Assembly: GCA_947644595.1 (NCBI GenBank)
Contig: CANSAE010000003.1
Location: 124,001 to 188,000 of the forward strand
Direction: 5' to 3'
DNA length: 64,000 nucleotides
From: an uncultured Clostridia bacterium
GTDB lineage: Bacteria; Bacillota; Clostridia; Oscillospirales; Oscillospiraceae
Shown: one piece after another, positions 52,878-60,179 of the stretch
Layout of the letters: the number at the start of each line of letters is the position of its first letter
Position numbering within the stretch: the first letter of the stretch is position 1
The notes under the pieces: model-generated
Databases searched by the model: none
The model's input: the letters and a program-made list of their open reading frames with translations, nothing else
Told to the model about the DNA's origin: nothing
Translations under genes and position numbers: made by a program

Positions 52878-53384
52878 ATGACATTGGAAGCAGATGTTCA
52901 AATCAAGGAATTGAGCCGGGAAATTTTAGCGGAGGCCGGAAAGTCCTACACGCCGGAGCAGTTGGCGGAGATTCCCGCCATCTTGGCTGCCAAAAGCCGG
53001 TATTTCTGGTGCATCGACAATCAGGAATTCGACATGATGCCCGATTGCTTCGTGGAAGAGGGCTTTGAGACCTTCTGGAGCGGCCGCCCGGGCAATAAGG
53101 ACCGGGAAAAACAGGTGGAGCAGAACCGCCGGACCTGTGGCTTTGACATGGTGCCCATGCACTTCGGGTACAACCAAATCGTCCGCTTTACCGGCCCGAA
53201 AAGCGCCCAGCTGTTGACGAAAATGCACGACTACCACACCTATAAGGATAACGGCGACATCTACTCCGGCTACGGACTGTACGTAGACGACCTGGTGAAG
53301 TGCGATGACGGACGCTGGCGCATCAAAACCCTGCGCCTGACCTACCGGGTGTTGGAAGGTCAATTGCGTCAGCAGTGGAAATAA
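52878..53384 (+). CDS. NTF2-fold dehydratase, BaiE-like (locus B)
   Basis: 168 residues of the SnoaL/NTF2 fold. By eye against the BaiE sequence I recall, the bile-acid 7alpha-dehydratase residues are kept: Y42 and D47 (SRYFWCIDNQEFD; BaiE Y30, D35), H95 (VPMHFGYN; H83), D118 (KMHDYH; D106) and R157 (LTYRV; R146, with one-residue shift). This supports a cofactor-free syn/anti elimination of water, though the natural substrate is not proven. First gene of a four-gene operon. Confidence 0.78.
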   Translation: MTLEADVQIKELSREILAEAGKSYTPEQLAEIPAILAAKSRYFWCIDNQEFDMMPDCFVEEGFETFWSGRPGNKDREKQVEQNRRTCGFDMVPMHFGYNQIVRFTGPKSAQLLTKMHDYHTYKDNGDIYSGYGLYVDDLVKCDDGRWRIKTLRLTYRVLEGQLRQQWK

Positions 53385-53396
53385 GGAGGCATGAAT

Positions 53397-54161
53397 GTGA
53401 ACAGATTACAGGATAAGGTAGCCATCATTACCGGCGCCGGCGGCGGTATCTGTCATGAAGCATCCAAGCTGTTCTGCCGGGAGGGCGCTAAGGTCGTCAT
53501 GGTGGATATTGACCCCCAGGTGGAGGGATTCTGTGCCGAGATCGTGAAAAACGGCGGCCAGGCCATTTCCTTTGTGGCGGATGTGTCCCTGCGGGAAACC
53601 TGGGAGATGCTCCAGGAAAAAACCGTGGAGGCCTTCGGAACCATCACGACTGTGGTCAACGGCGCGGCGGCGTTTTCGCCTCCCACCCATGACTGGGCAT
53701 ACATCACCTCCGAGATGATCCACGAGGTCATGCGGGTGAACATCGACTCTATGCTGTACTCCTACCAGACTGTGCTGCGGTACATGATGAAAAATAAAAT
53801 TCGCGGCAGCTTTTTGAACTTCTCATCCTCCACAGGTTTGGCTTACAACGGCAGCGCCGTGCAGGGCTATCCTTTCTCCAAGGTCTGCGTGAAACTGGCC
53901 ACGGAGAATATGGTCAACCAGGTGAGCAAAAAGTACGCCATCCGCTTCAACTGCCTGGCACCCAATTACGTCTGGGTCCCCAAGCAGAAGGAAGTGTTCG
54001 ATATGTACGAGGAACACTTTATCGAATCCACACCCATGCCCTATATCGGCCATCCGGAGGACGCGGCCTGGGCCATTGTGTATCTGTGCTCTGATGAGGC
54101 GAAGTACATCAACGGCGTGACCCTGCCGGTGGACGGCGGCTGGTACGTGCAGAAGCGCTGA
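53397..54161 (+). CDS. Short-chain dehydrogenase/reductase (locus B)
   Basis: About 254 residues. Catalytic YPFSK (Tyr-x3-Lys) and LNFSSSTG Ser are present. The cofactor loop reads TGAGGGICHEA, with Cys where SDRs usually have the third Gly of TGxxxGxG, and the NNAG motif is NGAA; both are departures from the norm. DID after the second strand favours NAD(H). GTG 53397 has AAGGAGG 7 nt upstream; ATG 53391 is only 1 nt from it, so GTG is preferred. BaiA-like role is suggested by context only. Confidence 0.82.
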   Translation: MNRLQDKVAIITGAGGGICHEASKLFCREGAKVVMVDIDPQVEGFCAEIVKNGGQAISFVADVSLRETWEMLQEKTVEAFGTITTVVNGAAAFSPPTHDWAYITSEMIHEVMRVNIDSMLYSYQTVLRYMMKNKIRGSFLNFSSSTGLAYNGSAVQGYPFSKVCVKLATENMVNQVSKKYAIRFNCLAPNYVWVPKQKEVFDMYEEHFIESTPMPYIGHPEDAAWAIVYLCSDEAKYINGVTLPVDGGWYVQKR

Positions 54162-54164
54162 GTC

Positions 54165-54677
54165 ATGGATCGGATGGAAAAACTGCTGGCCCAACAGGAA
54201 ATTCGGGACCAACTATGCCGATATTGCCGGAGCATGGACCGCCGGGACGATGATTTGGGCCGCTTTGTGTTCACCGAGGATTGCACCATGGACTACGGCC
54301 CCAACTTTCAGGGTACCGGCTGGGAATTCGTGACCTGGGCCCACCAGGCCCATGACGCCAATTATGAGCAGACCACCCATCAAATCACCAATGTGCTGAT
54401 CGAAGTCAACGACGACGGCACGAAAGCCGTCAGTGAGACCTACCTCCATACCCTTCAGCTCACCCCGCCCGACGCCAAGGGCCGGCAGTTTGAACTGCAT
54501 ATTGCGGGCCGGTATCTGGACAAGTGGGTTCGGGAGGACGGCACCTGGAAAATCAAGGCCCGGCGCTATGTGCAGGATATTGCCGAGCTCCGGGAGTGCC
54601 GCCGGATGTTCCCGCGCTTTGGCGGCGTGCCCGGGCCGGAGGACCCCTCTTACGGACTGAAAGATTGGCTGGGCTGA
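54165..54677 (+). CDS. NTF2-fold/SnoaL-like protein, second dehydratase (BaiI-like)
   Basis: 170 residues. Y20 and D25 (RYCRSMDRRDDD) and H72 (QTTHQITN) align with the dehydratase Tyr, Asp and His of BaiE; the site equivalent to BaiE D106 is Thr (TYLHT), with His95 adjacent. An Arg pair near residue 128 (WKIKARRYV) could supply the last Arg. A different stereochemistry or substrate from the first dehydratase is possible. Begins 3 nt after the SDR stop, with a poor ribosome site, so translation is probably coupled. Confidence 0.75.
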   Translation: MDRMEKLLAQQEIRDQLCRYCRSMDRRDDDLGRFVFTEDCTMDYGPNFQGTGWEFVTWAHQAHDANYEQTTHQITNVLIEVNDDGTKAVSETYLHTLQLTPPDAKGRQFELHIAGRYLDKWVREDGTWKIKARRYVQDIAELRECRRMFPRFGGVPGPEDPSYGLKDWLG

Positions 54678-54718
54678 GTGCAAAAATTACAAAATGAATC
54701 AAAAAAGGAGTAACTTCT

Positions 54719-56653
54719 ATGCCCTCTGTTTTAATGAACCCCATCCGCATCGGGCGGATGGAACTGAAAAACCGCATCGTTCTGGCGCCTATGGGCGTGA
54801 CCATCGGCAACATGACCGCATCCACGGTGGAATACTTTGTGGAGCGGGCCAAGGGCGGCGCGGCCATGCTGTTTTGCAATATCAAAGGCTCCGCCACCTT
54901 TGAATCCGCGGACCACTCTATTTATTTCTGCCCGGAGACGGAGCCCCTGTTCCGCCAGGTGGTGGAGCGCTGCCACGCTTACGGATGCAAGGTTGGCGCC
55001 CAGATCATGCCCGGCGACGGGCGCATCGGCGGGCCGTCCACCAAGTATAAGACCCCCATCAGCGCCTCCGCCAGCCCGTGGCTCCACGTGCCCAAGCTGC
55101 TGTGCCATCCGCTGACGGTGGAGGAGATCCACCAAATCGAGGCGGACTATCGGGAGAGCGTCAAAGCCGCGGTGCGCTGCGGTGCGGACTGCATCGAGAT
55201 CCATGCCTACGGCGGATATCTTACCGACCAGTTTTTGACTGCCCGGTGGAACACTCGGGAGGACGAGTACGGCGGCAGCGTGGAAAAGCGCGCCCGGTTC
55301 CTGAAAGAGCTTATCGACATCTGCAAGGATGAGGGCGGCAGGGACTTCCCGATTATCGTGAAGTACACTCCCGACCACTACATGGACGGGGAGGGCTACC
55401 GGAAGATCGAGGAGGGCATTGAGCTGACGAAGCTCCTGGTGTCCTACGGCGTGGACGCATTGCACATCGATGCGGGCTGCCATGAGAACTGGTACAACGC
55501 CATGCCCCCCGCCGGGATGCAGGCTATGACGCCCCAGTCCCGAAGTGCGAAGATCATCAAGAGCATCGTGGACATCCCTGTGTTGACCCACGGCCGCTTC
55601 GGCGACGTGAAGAAAGCGGAAGCCGCGCTCAATAATGATGTGTGCGACATTGCGGTCATCGGCCGCGGCCTGCTGGCGGACCCGGACCTGCCCAACAAGG
55701 TCCGGGACGGCCGCCCGGACCTGATCCGTCCCTGCATTTCCTGCAATGAAGGCTGTATCGGCCGCGCCTTTGCCGGTACGCCGGCCACCTGCGCCATGAA
55801 CCCCCGCTGCGGCTTCGAGGACGGCAGCAAGGACATCCCCAAGGCTACGGCGCCGAAAAAGGTGCTCATCGTGGGCGCCGGCCCCGGCGGCTGCATGGCG
55901 GCGATCTACGCCAAGCAGGCGGGGCACAATGTGGAAATCTGGGAAAAGGGCAACTGCGTGGGCGGCAACGCCCTGAATGCCTGCAAGCCCTATTTCAAGG
56001 CGGATATGCACCGCATGATCGTGTATTTTGAGGAGGAGCTTCAACGCCAGGGCATCGGAGTGAAGTTCTACACCGAAGCCACACCAGAGGCGGTGAAGGC
56101 CTTTGCGCCGGACCATATCATCTGGGCAGCGGGCGGCAAGCCCATTGTGCCGGGCAGCATCCCGGGTCTGGACAGCCCCAACGTGTATCTGGCTACGGAT
56201 GCCCTGCGGGATTGCTGCTGGGTCGGCGACCGGGTGGTCGTGGTCGGCGGCGGCCTGGTGGGAGTGGAGACCGCGCTGCACATGGATATGTGGGGGAAGA
56301 AAGTCACCTGCATCGACATGGCTAAGACCATCCCGTCGGAGCCCGGCTTCAAGATGAACGACGAGCTGATGAAAAAGCATATGCGGGAATCCTCTGTGGA
56401 ATTTTTGCCCAACACCAAGCTGCAAAAGGTGGAGGGCGATGTGCTGGGCTGCAAGGTCACTGTGGAAGCCGGCGAGGAAGTCAAGACCATCGACTGCGAC
56501 ACGGTGCTGCTGGCCCTGGGCTTCACGCCCACGGCGGATGCGGCGGAGGAATACAAGGCCATCAGTCCGGTGACGGTCATCGGCGACGGCGCGAAGCCGC
56601 GGAAGATCATCTTCGCCATTGAAGAGGCGTGGGACGCCGTGAAAAATCTGTAA
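54719..56653 (+). CDS. OYE-type ene-reductase, 2,4-dienoyl-CoA-reductase/BaiCD/BaiH-like
   Basis: 644 residues, the length of BaiCD and BaiH. Domains in order: FMN TIM barrel (1-340) with RFLKELIDICKDEGG and GRGLLADPDLPNKV; a 4Fe-4S site C339-x2-C342-x3-C346-x11-C358 (CISCNEGCIG); an FAD Rossmann domain (IVGAGPGGCMAAIYA, about 385); and an NAD(P) domain (VVVGGGLVGVETALH, about 510). These enzymes reduce or oxidise C=C bonds conjugated to a carbonyl. AAGGAG precedes the ATG. Last gene of locus B. Confidence 0.88.
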   Translation: MPSVLMNPIRIGRMELKNRIVLAPMGVTIGNMTASTVEYFVERAKGGAAMLFCNIKGSATFESADHSIYFCPETEPLFRQVVERCHAYGCKVGAQIMPGDGRIGGPSTKYKTPISASASPWLHVPKLLCHPLTVEEIHQIEADYRESVKAAVRCGADCIEIHAYGGYLTDQFLTARWNTREDEYGGSVEKRARFLKELIDICKDEGGRDFPIIVKYTPDHYMDGEGYRKIEEGIELTKLLVSYGVDALHIDAGCHENWYNAMPPAGMQAMTPQSRSAKIIKSIVDIPVLTHGRFGDVKKAEAALNNDVCDIAVIGRGLLADPDLPNKVRDGRPDLIRPCISCNEGCIGRAFAGTPATCAMNPRCGFEDGSKDIPKATAPKKVLIVGAGPGGCMAAIYAKQAGHNVEIWEKGNCVGGNALNACKPYFKADMHRMIVYFEEELQRQGIGVKFYTEATPEAVKAFAPDHIIWAAGGKPIVPGSIPGLDSPNVYLATDALRDCCWVGDRVVVVGGGLVGVETALHMDMWGKKVTCIDMAKTIPSEPGFKMNDELMKKHMRESSVEFLPNTKLQKVEGDVLGCKVTVEAGEEVKTIDCDTVLLALGFTPTADAAEEYKAISPVTVIGDGAKPRKIIFAIEEAWDAVKNL

Positions 56654-56662
56654 GAAATGAAA

Positions 56663-56697
56663 ACGCCCCCGGAGGTTCGTCCGGGGGTGTTTTTTGT
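56663..56697 (+). terminator. Terminator of locus B
   Basis: ACGCCCCCGGA / TCCGGGGGTGT with a short loop then TTTTTTGTTTT. Confidence 0.9.
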
Positions 56698-56745
56698 TTT
56701 AGATTTCTCCGCACCAAGACATACAAAAATCTTAAAAAGAAATAA

Positions 56746-56930
56746 GCCCTCGCCCCTATGGGGAGAGGGTGGCGCATAGCGCCGGGTGAGGGGTTCCCAG
56801 ACAAAAGCAAAATTTCGGAACCCCTCAGCACAAGGCATAAGTTCCGGCAGCCAAATCAAAGATTTGGGCCGTCACTTAATCCGTCACGGCTTCGCCGTGC
56901 CACCTTCCCCCCATAGGGGGGAGGCCCAAA
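56746..56930. mobile_element. MITE-like element, about 185 bp
   Basis: Two inverted end segments of about 45 bp. The left one (56746-56793) reads CCCTCGCCCCTATGGGGAGA then GGGTGGCGC; the right one (56880-56930) reads CCGTCACGGCTTCGCCGTGC then CACCTTCCCC. Each contains its own palindromes. The centre holds GGCAGCCAAATCAAAGATTT, also found at 61.4 kb. No ORF. Confidence 0.5.
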
Positions 56931-56935
56931 AAAAC

Positions 56936-57085
56936 GGGCGGTAGTTCGACATTGCAGGGGATTCACAAGGGGCGGGAGCTCCTTGTGCCGCTGGGGGGTC
57001 CGGGGCGAAACGGAACGCCCCGGCGGTTTTCTTTGGGATCGGAAACCCGTTTCTTTTCACGCGAAAAGAAATGGGTTTGCATTGT
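56936..57085. repeat. Dispersed intergenic repeat, copy 2
   Basis: Reverse complement of the 7041-7205 repeat. Shared blocks are GGCGGGAGC, CTTGTGCCGCTGGGGGGTC and GGGGCGAAACGGAACGCCCC. The hairpin AACCCGTTTCTTTTC / GAAAAGAAATGGGTT replaces AACCGTTCTC / GAGAACGGTT of copy 1 with changes on both sides of the stem. Confidence 0.7.
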
Positions 57086-57104
57086 CGGCAGAAAGGGAAC
57101 CTAT

Positions 57105-57320
57105 TTATGTCTTGTCATTAGGATATCCATTTCTCAACAGCTCGTCCGTGGTGGTCCTGAAAATTTTTGCCAACTCCACAACGATATGGCAGGGAAATTC
57201 ACTTTCCCCTCGTTCCCAGCGGGAATACTGCTTTTGTGTAGTACCGAGCATTTCTGCAACTGCTATTTGTGTTAATTTCGCATTCTCACGAATGTCACGA
57301 ATATTCGGATAAATATACAT
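57105..57320 (-). CDS. XRE-family HTH regulator (module 2)
   Basis: 71 residues, close homologue of the HTH protein at 35475-35681: both start MYIY, share LGTTQxQYSxWERGE and end after an IDYL/TDEL helix. ATG 57320 has AGGAG 7 nt upstream; earlier in-frame codons lie in the operator. Divergent from a 57-residue MFYTGFC protein. Confidence 0.85.
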   Translation of the reverse strand: MYIYPNIRDIRENAKLTQIAVAEMLGTTQKQYSRWERGESEFPCHIVVELAKIFRTTTDELLRNGYPNDKT

Positions 57321-57351
57321 ATAATTTCTCCTGCGAAGTGATATTACACCA

Positions 57352-57393
57352 CAAAATTGGGGTATTGACAATAGCCCCAAAATGGGTTATTAT
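57352..57393. promoter_or_regulatory. Operator/promoter of HTH module 2
   Basis: Plus-strand TTGACA (57365-57370), 17-bp spacer, TATTAT (57388-57393). An imperfect palindrome TTGGGGTATTG / CAATAGCCCCAA (57357-57380) overlaps the -35, consistent with repression by the HTH protein. Confidence 0.7.
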
Positions 57394-57416
57394 GTTAAAA
57401 AAGGAGGTACACCCCC

Positions 57417-57590
57417 ATGAAAAGCATCATCGACCAAATCTACCGCGACAACTTCAGCGGCAAACAGCCGCCGGTGTTCGATGACTCGGAACAGCAGCGC
57501 CAGTGGGAGCAAAGCACCATGTTCTATACCGGCTTTTGCCTGGGCGCCCGCCTGATGCTGGAAACGCTCTCCTGCCCGGACTTCGACTGA
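57417..57590 (+). CDS. Small protein with MFYTGFCxGAR motif, module 2
   Basis: 57 residues, from MKSIIDQIYRDNFSG to SCPDFD. STMFYTGFCLGARLMLETL matches DMFYTGFCMGARIMMEVM of the 91-residue protein at 35792-36067. AAGGAGG lies 10 nt before the ATG and a strong promoter precedes it. Function unknown; the conserved amphipathic motif is the only shared element. Ends 1 nt before the convergent tdk stop. Confidence 0.65.
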   Translation: MKSIIDQIYRDNFSGKQPPVFDDSEQQRQWEQSTMFYTGFCLGARLMLETLSCPDFD

Positions 57591-58187
57591 CTACAGCAGC
57601 GTATCATCATAGCCTCGCTGGGCGGCAATCTTGTCCCGCCAGCAACGGTGGCACATGGCGACATACGAATCGTTGCCGCCTAAAAATACCTGGCTGCCTT
57701 CTGTGACGATTTTGCCGTTTTCGTCCAGCCGGGCGTTCACCGTGGCTTTTTTTCCGCAGGCGCACACGGTCTTGATCTCCGTGATGGAATCCGCCAGCTC
57801 CAACAGGCGCTGGGAGCCGGGGAAGCAGTGGGTGAGAAAATCCGTGCGCAGGCCGAAGCACAGCACGGGGATGTCCTCATCGTCCACCATGTTCCGGAGT
57901 TCGTCAATCTGCGCGGGTGTGAAAAACTGAGACTCGTCGGAGATGATGACGTCGTGCCGCCCGGCGGCTTTGTAGGCGTCCCGGATGCTCTCATTCGGGG
58001 TGATGACCTCCGCCACGGCTTCCAACCCGATGCGGGAGCGGACGATGTCGGCCCCGTCCCGGTCGTCGATGCTGGGCTTGATGAGCCACACAGACATGCC
58101 CAGCTCCTCGTAATTGAATTTGGTGATAAGCGCCTGGGCGGACTTGGACGACCCCATCGCGCCGTATTTGAAGTATAATTTTGCCAC
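57591..58187 (-). CDS. tdk: Thymidine kinase
   Basis: 198-residue type II thymidine kinase that salvages thymidine to dTMP. P-loop YGAMGSSKSA (residues 8-17), DESQFF as Walker B, lasso region FGLRTDFL, and a zinc site CACGKK with CHRC. The GTG start at 58187 gives the usual length; the ribosome site (GGAG, 11 nt) is weak. Part of a nucleoside-salvage neighbourhood with udk and deoD. Confidence 0.93.
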   Translation of the reverse strand: MAKLYFKYGAMGSSKSAQALITKFNYEELGMSVWLIKPSIDDRDGADIVRSRIGLEAVAEVITPNESIRDAYKAAGRHDVIISDESQFFTPAQIDELRNMVDDEDIPVLCFGLRTDFLTHCFPGSQRLLELADSITEIKTVCACGKKATVNARLDENGKIVTEGSQVFLGGNDSYVAMCHRCWRDKIAAQRGYDDTLL

Positions 58188-58257
58188 GTCAGAATCCACT
58201 CCATTCCTTCCCTGCGCCGCCAGCGGCACAGCTCATCCATTCCGTGATTCTTCCTTT

Positions 58258-58324
58258 CAAACGAAAACCCGCCGTTGCAACTGGGAAAAAGTCCAATTTT
58301 ACGGGTGGTCTCTGTTTTCGTTTG
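58258..58324. other. Perfect 11-bp inverted repeat between tdk and udk
   Basis: CAAACGAAAAC (58258-58268) and GTTTTCGTTTG (58314-58324) separated by 45 bp in the 165-bp tdk-udk gap. Could be an operator pair or an RNA stem upstream of tdk. Confidence 0.5.
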
Positions 58325-58352
58325 GGAAGGCCGCCGGTGTCGGCCTCATATT

Positions 58353-58967
58353 TTATGTATACAAATGCGTCTGAATCCGTCCCAGCAGCATTTCCAGGGC
58401 CACCAGGTTCCGGCCGCCCTCGGGAATGATGATGTGGGCATTTTTCTTGCTGGGCTCCACAAAGGCCTCGTGCATGGGCTTGACAGTGGTCAGATACTGG
58501 TCCACCACAGATTCCAGGGTCCGTTCCCGTTTGTTCACGTCCCGGGTGATGCGCCGCAGGATGCGCACGTCGGCGTCGGTATCCACAAACACCCGGATGT
58601 CCATCTCGTCGCATAGGCGTTTGTCCGCCAGAATGAGGATGCCTTCCACGACGATGACCTTGGCGGGCTTGATCAGGACGGTGTCCTTGGACCGGTTGTG
58701 GATGGTGTAGTCATACACCGGGCACAGCACGTTCTTGCCGCGCTTCAGGGCCTGGAGGTCCCGGATGAGCAGGTCCGTCTCGAAAGCGTCCGGGTGGTCG
58801 TAATTGAGCCTGGCGCGCTCCTCGTAGCTCATGCCGTTGTGGGCCTTATAGTAGTTGTCATGGTAGATGACGGATACATCGCTGCCGAAGCGTTCCATGA
58901 TGCGTTTGGTGATGGTGGTCTTGCCGGAGCCGGTGCCCCCGGCGATGCCGATGGTGAGAATATCCAT
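58353..58967 (-). CDS. udk: Uridine kinase
   Basis: 204 residues. Phosphorylates uridine and cytidine. P-loop GIAGGTGSGKTT (residues 7-18), DNYYKAHNGMSYEERARLNY (nucleoside site), and RRITRDVNKRERTLESVV lid. ATG 58967 gives the standard N-terminus MDILTIGIAG. Its ribosome site is weak (GGGG). Same strand as tdk; divergent from deoD. Confidence 0.93.
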   Translation of the reverse strand: MDILTIGIAGGTGSGKTTITKRIMERFGSDVSVIYHDNYYKAHNGMSYEERARLNYDHPDAFETDLLIRDLQALKRGKNVLCPVYDYTIHNRSKDTVLIKPAKVIVVEGILILADKRLCDEMDIRVFVDTDADVRILRRITRDVNKRERTLESVVDQYLTTVKPMHEAFVEPSKKNAHIIIPEGGRNLVALEMLLGRIQTHLYT

Positions 58968-59030
58968 AGCCGCGCCCCACAGTCTCTCAGTTTTCTTTTT
59001 ATCATACCACATTCAGGGACAAGATGCAAT

Positions 59031-59059
59031 TTGACTTTATCCACAATTCACATTATAAT
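59031..59059 (+). promoter_or_regulatory. Sigma70-type promoter of deoD
   Basis: TTGACT (59031-59036), 17-bp spacer, TATAAT (59054-59059). Confidence 0.8.
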
Positions 59060-59095
59060 GTTTTTACCAATTTGAGTTTTGAGGAGGCAGTTTCT

Positions 59096-59824
59096 ATGTC
59101 TAATATTCCCACCCCCCATATCTCCGCGAAAAAGGGAGAGATTGCCAAGACGGTGCTCATGCCCGGCGACCCCCTGCGGTCCAAATTCATCGCCGAGACC
59201 TTCCTGAAGGACGCGGTCTTGGTGAACAACGTCCGAGGTGTCCAAGGCTACACCGGCACCTGGAAGGGTGTGCCTGTTACAGTGCAGGCCAGCGGCATGG
59301 GCATCCCGTCCATCGGCATTTACAGCTATGAGCTGTACAACTTCTACGATGTGGAAAATATCATCCGCATCGGCTCCGCCGGCGCTTTGAGCACCGATTT
59401 GCACGTCATGGACGTGGTGGCCGGTATGGGCGCGTGTACCGATTCCAACTTCGTCCACCAGTTCGGAATCAACGGTACCTTCGCCCCTATCGCCAGCTAC
59501 AAGCTGCTCACCACCGCCGTGGAGGCCGCCAAGGCCCGAGACGTGGACATGAAGGTGGGCAATATTTTGTCCTCGGACAACTTCTACGATATGGACGGCA
59601 AGGATCCCAGCACCGAGTGGGCGAAAATGGGCGTGCTGTGCGTGGAGATGGAGGGCGCGGGACTGTACATGAATGCCGCCCGGGCAGGGAAGAACGCCCT
59701 TTGCATCTGCACCATCTCCGACCACATCACCCTGCCGGAAGAGATCCTCACCTCCAACCAGCGCCAGACCGCCATGACCCAGATGATCGAGATCGCACTG
59801 GACACCGCGGCGATGCTGGGATGA
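59096..59824 (+). CDS. deoD: Purine nucleoside phosphorylase DeoD
   Basis: 242-residue hexameric (trimer-of-dimers) phosphorylase cleaving purine (deoxy)nucleosides to base and (deoxy)ribose-1-phosphate. Signatures: VLMPGDPLRSKFIAET (phosphate site), GMGIPSIGIYSYELY, and CVEMEGAGLY with the ribose-binding Met-Glu; the catalytic Asp is in CTISDHI. AGGAGG lies 9 nt before ATG 59096. Confidence 0.96.
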   Translation: MSNIPTPHISAKKGEIAKTVLMPGDPLRSKFIAETFLKDAVLVNNVRGVQGYTGTWKGVPVTVQASGMGIPSIGIYSYELYNFYDVENIIRIGSAGALSTDLHVMDVVAGMGACTDSNFVHQFGINGTFAPIASYKLLTTAVEAAKARDVDMKVGNILSSDNFYDMDGKDPSTEWAKMGVLCVEMEGAGLYMNAARAGKNALCICTISDHITLPEEILTSNQRQTAMTQMIEIALDTAAMLG

Positions 59825-59868
59825 ACCCACCCGCCTGTCGGACTTCCTGAATGTGTCAAATAGAATTC

Positions 59869-59983
59869 GTAGGGGACGGTTCCAAACCGTCCCGGTTGTT
59901 CGTCCCACACTGCATTTCCCGGGCGGGTTGGCGATGTGAGCGTGAAGTGCGAGGAAGTCCCTTTGTGGGAAACCCGCCCCTAC
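59869..59983. repeat. Composite REP-like repeat in the deoD-BMP gap
   Basis: GTAGGGGACGGTT-CCA-AACCGTCCC (59869-59893) and a second palindrome arm pair GGGCGGGTT (59931-59939) / AACCCGCCCCTAC (59971-59983). Same family as 35450-35478. The rest of this 355-bp gap holds only the promoter of the lipoprotein gene. Confidence 0.7.
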
Positions 59984-60058
59984 GGTATCGAACATACATT
60001 GACGCATAGGGCTGGCACTTGAAAAAGTGAATTTTTTTGGAATTCTGCCGGAATTTAG

Positions 60059-60087
60059 TTGCATTCCGGTGAGGGGTATTGTATACT
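60059..60087 (+). promoter_or_regulatory. Promoter of the BMP lipoprotein gene
   Basis: TTGCAT (60059-60064), 17-bp spacer, TATACT (60082-60087), about 90 nt before the ATG. Confidence 0.65.
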
Positions 60088-60179
60088 TTTCTTGGAATGT
60101 GCGGAAACTATTTCCGTCTTTACCAAAGAATTTTGCCGCCGGACAGGCGGTGAATCAAAAATTTAGGAGGATGAACAAC

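Noticed and set aside
52878..53384. Ordinary ketosteroid isomerase for the first NTF2-fold protein of locus B
   Set aside because: The Tyr-x4-Asp, MH and later Asp/Arg pattern matches BaiE dehydratases more closely, though isomerase activity cannot be excluded from sequence alone.
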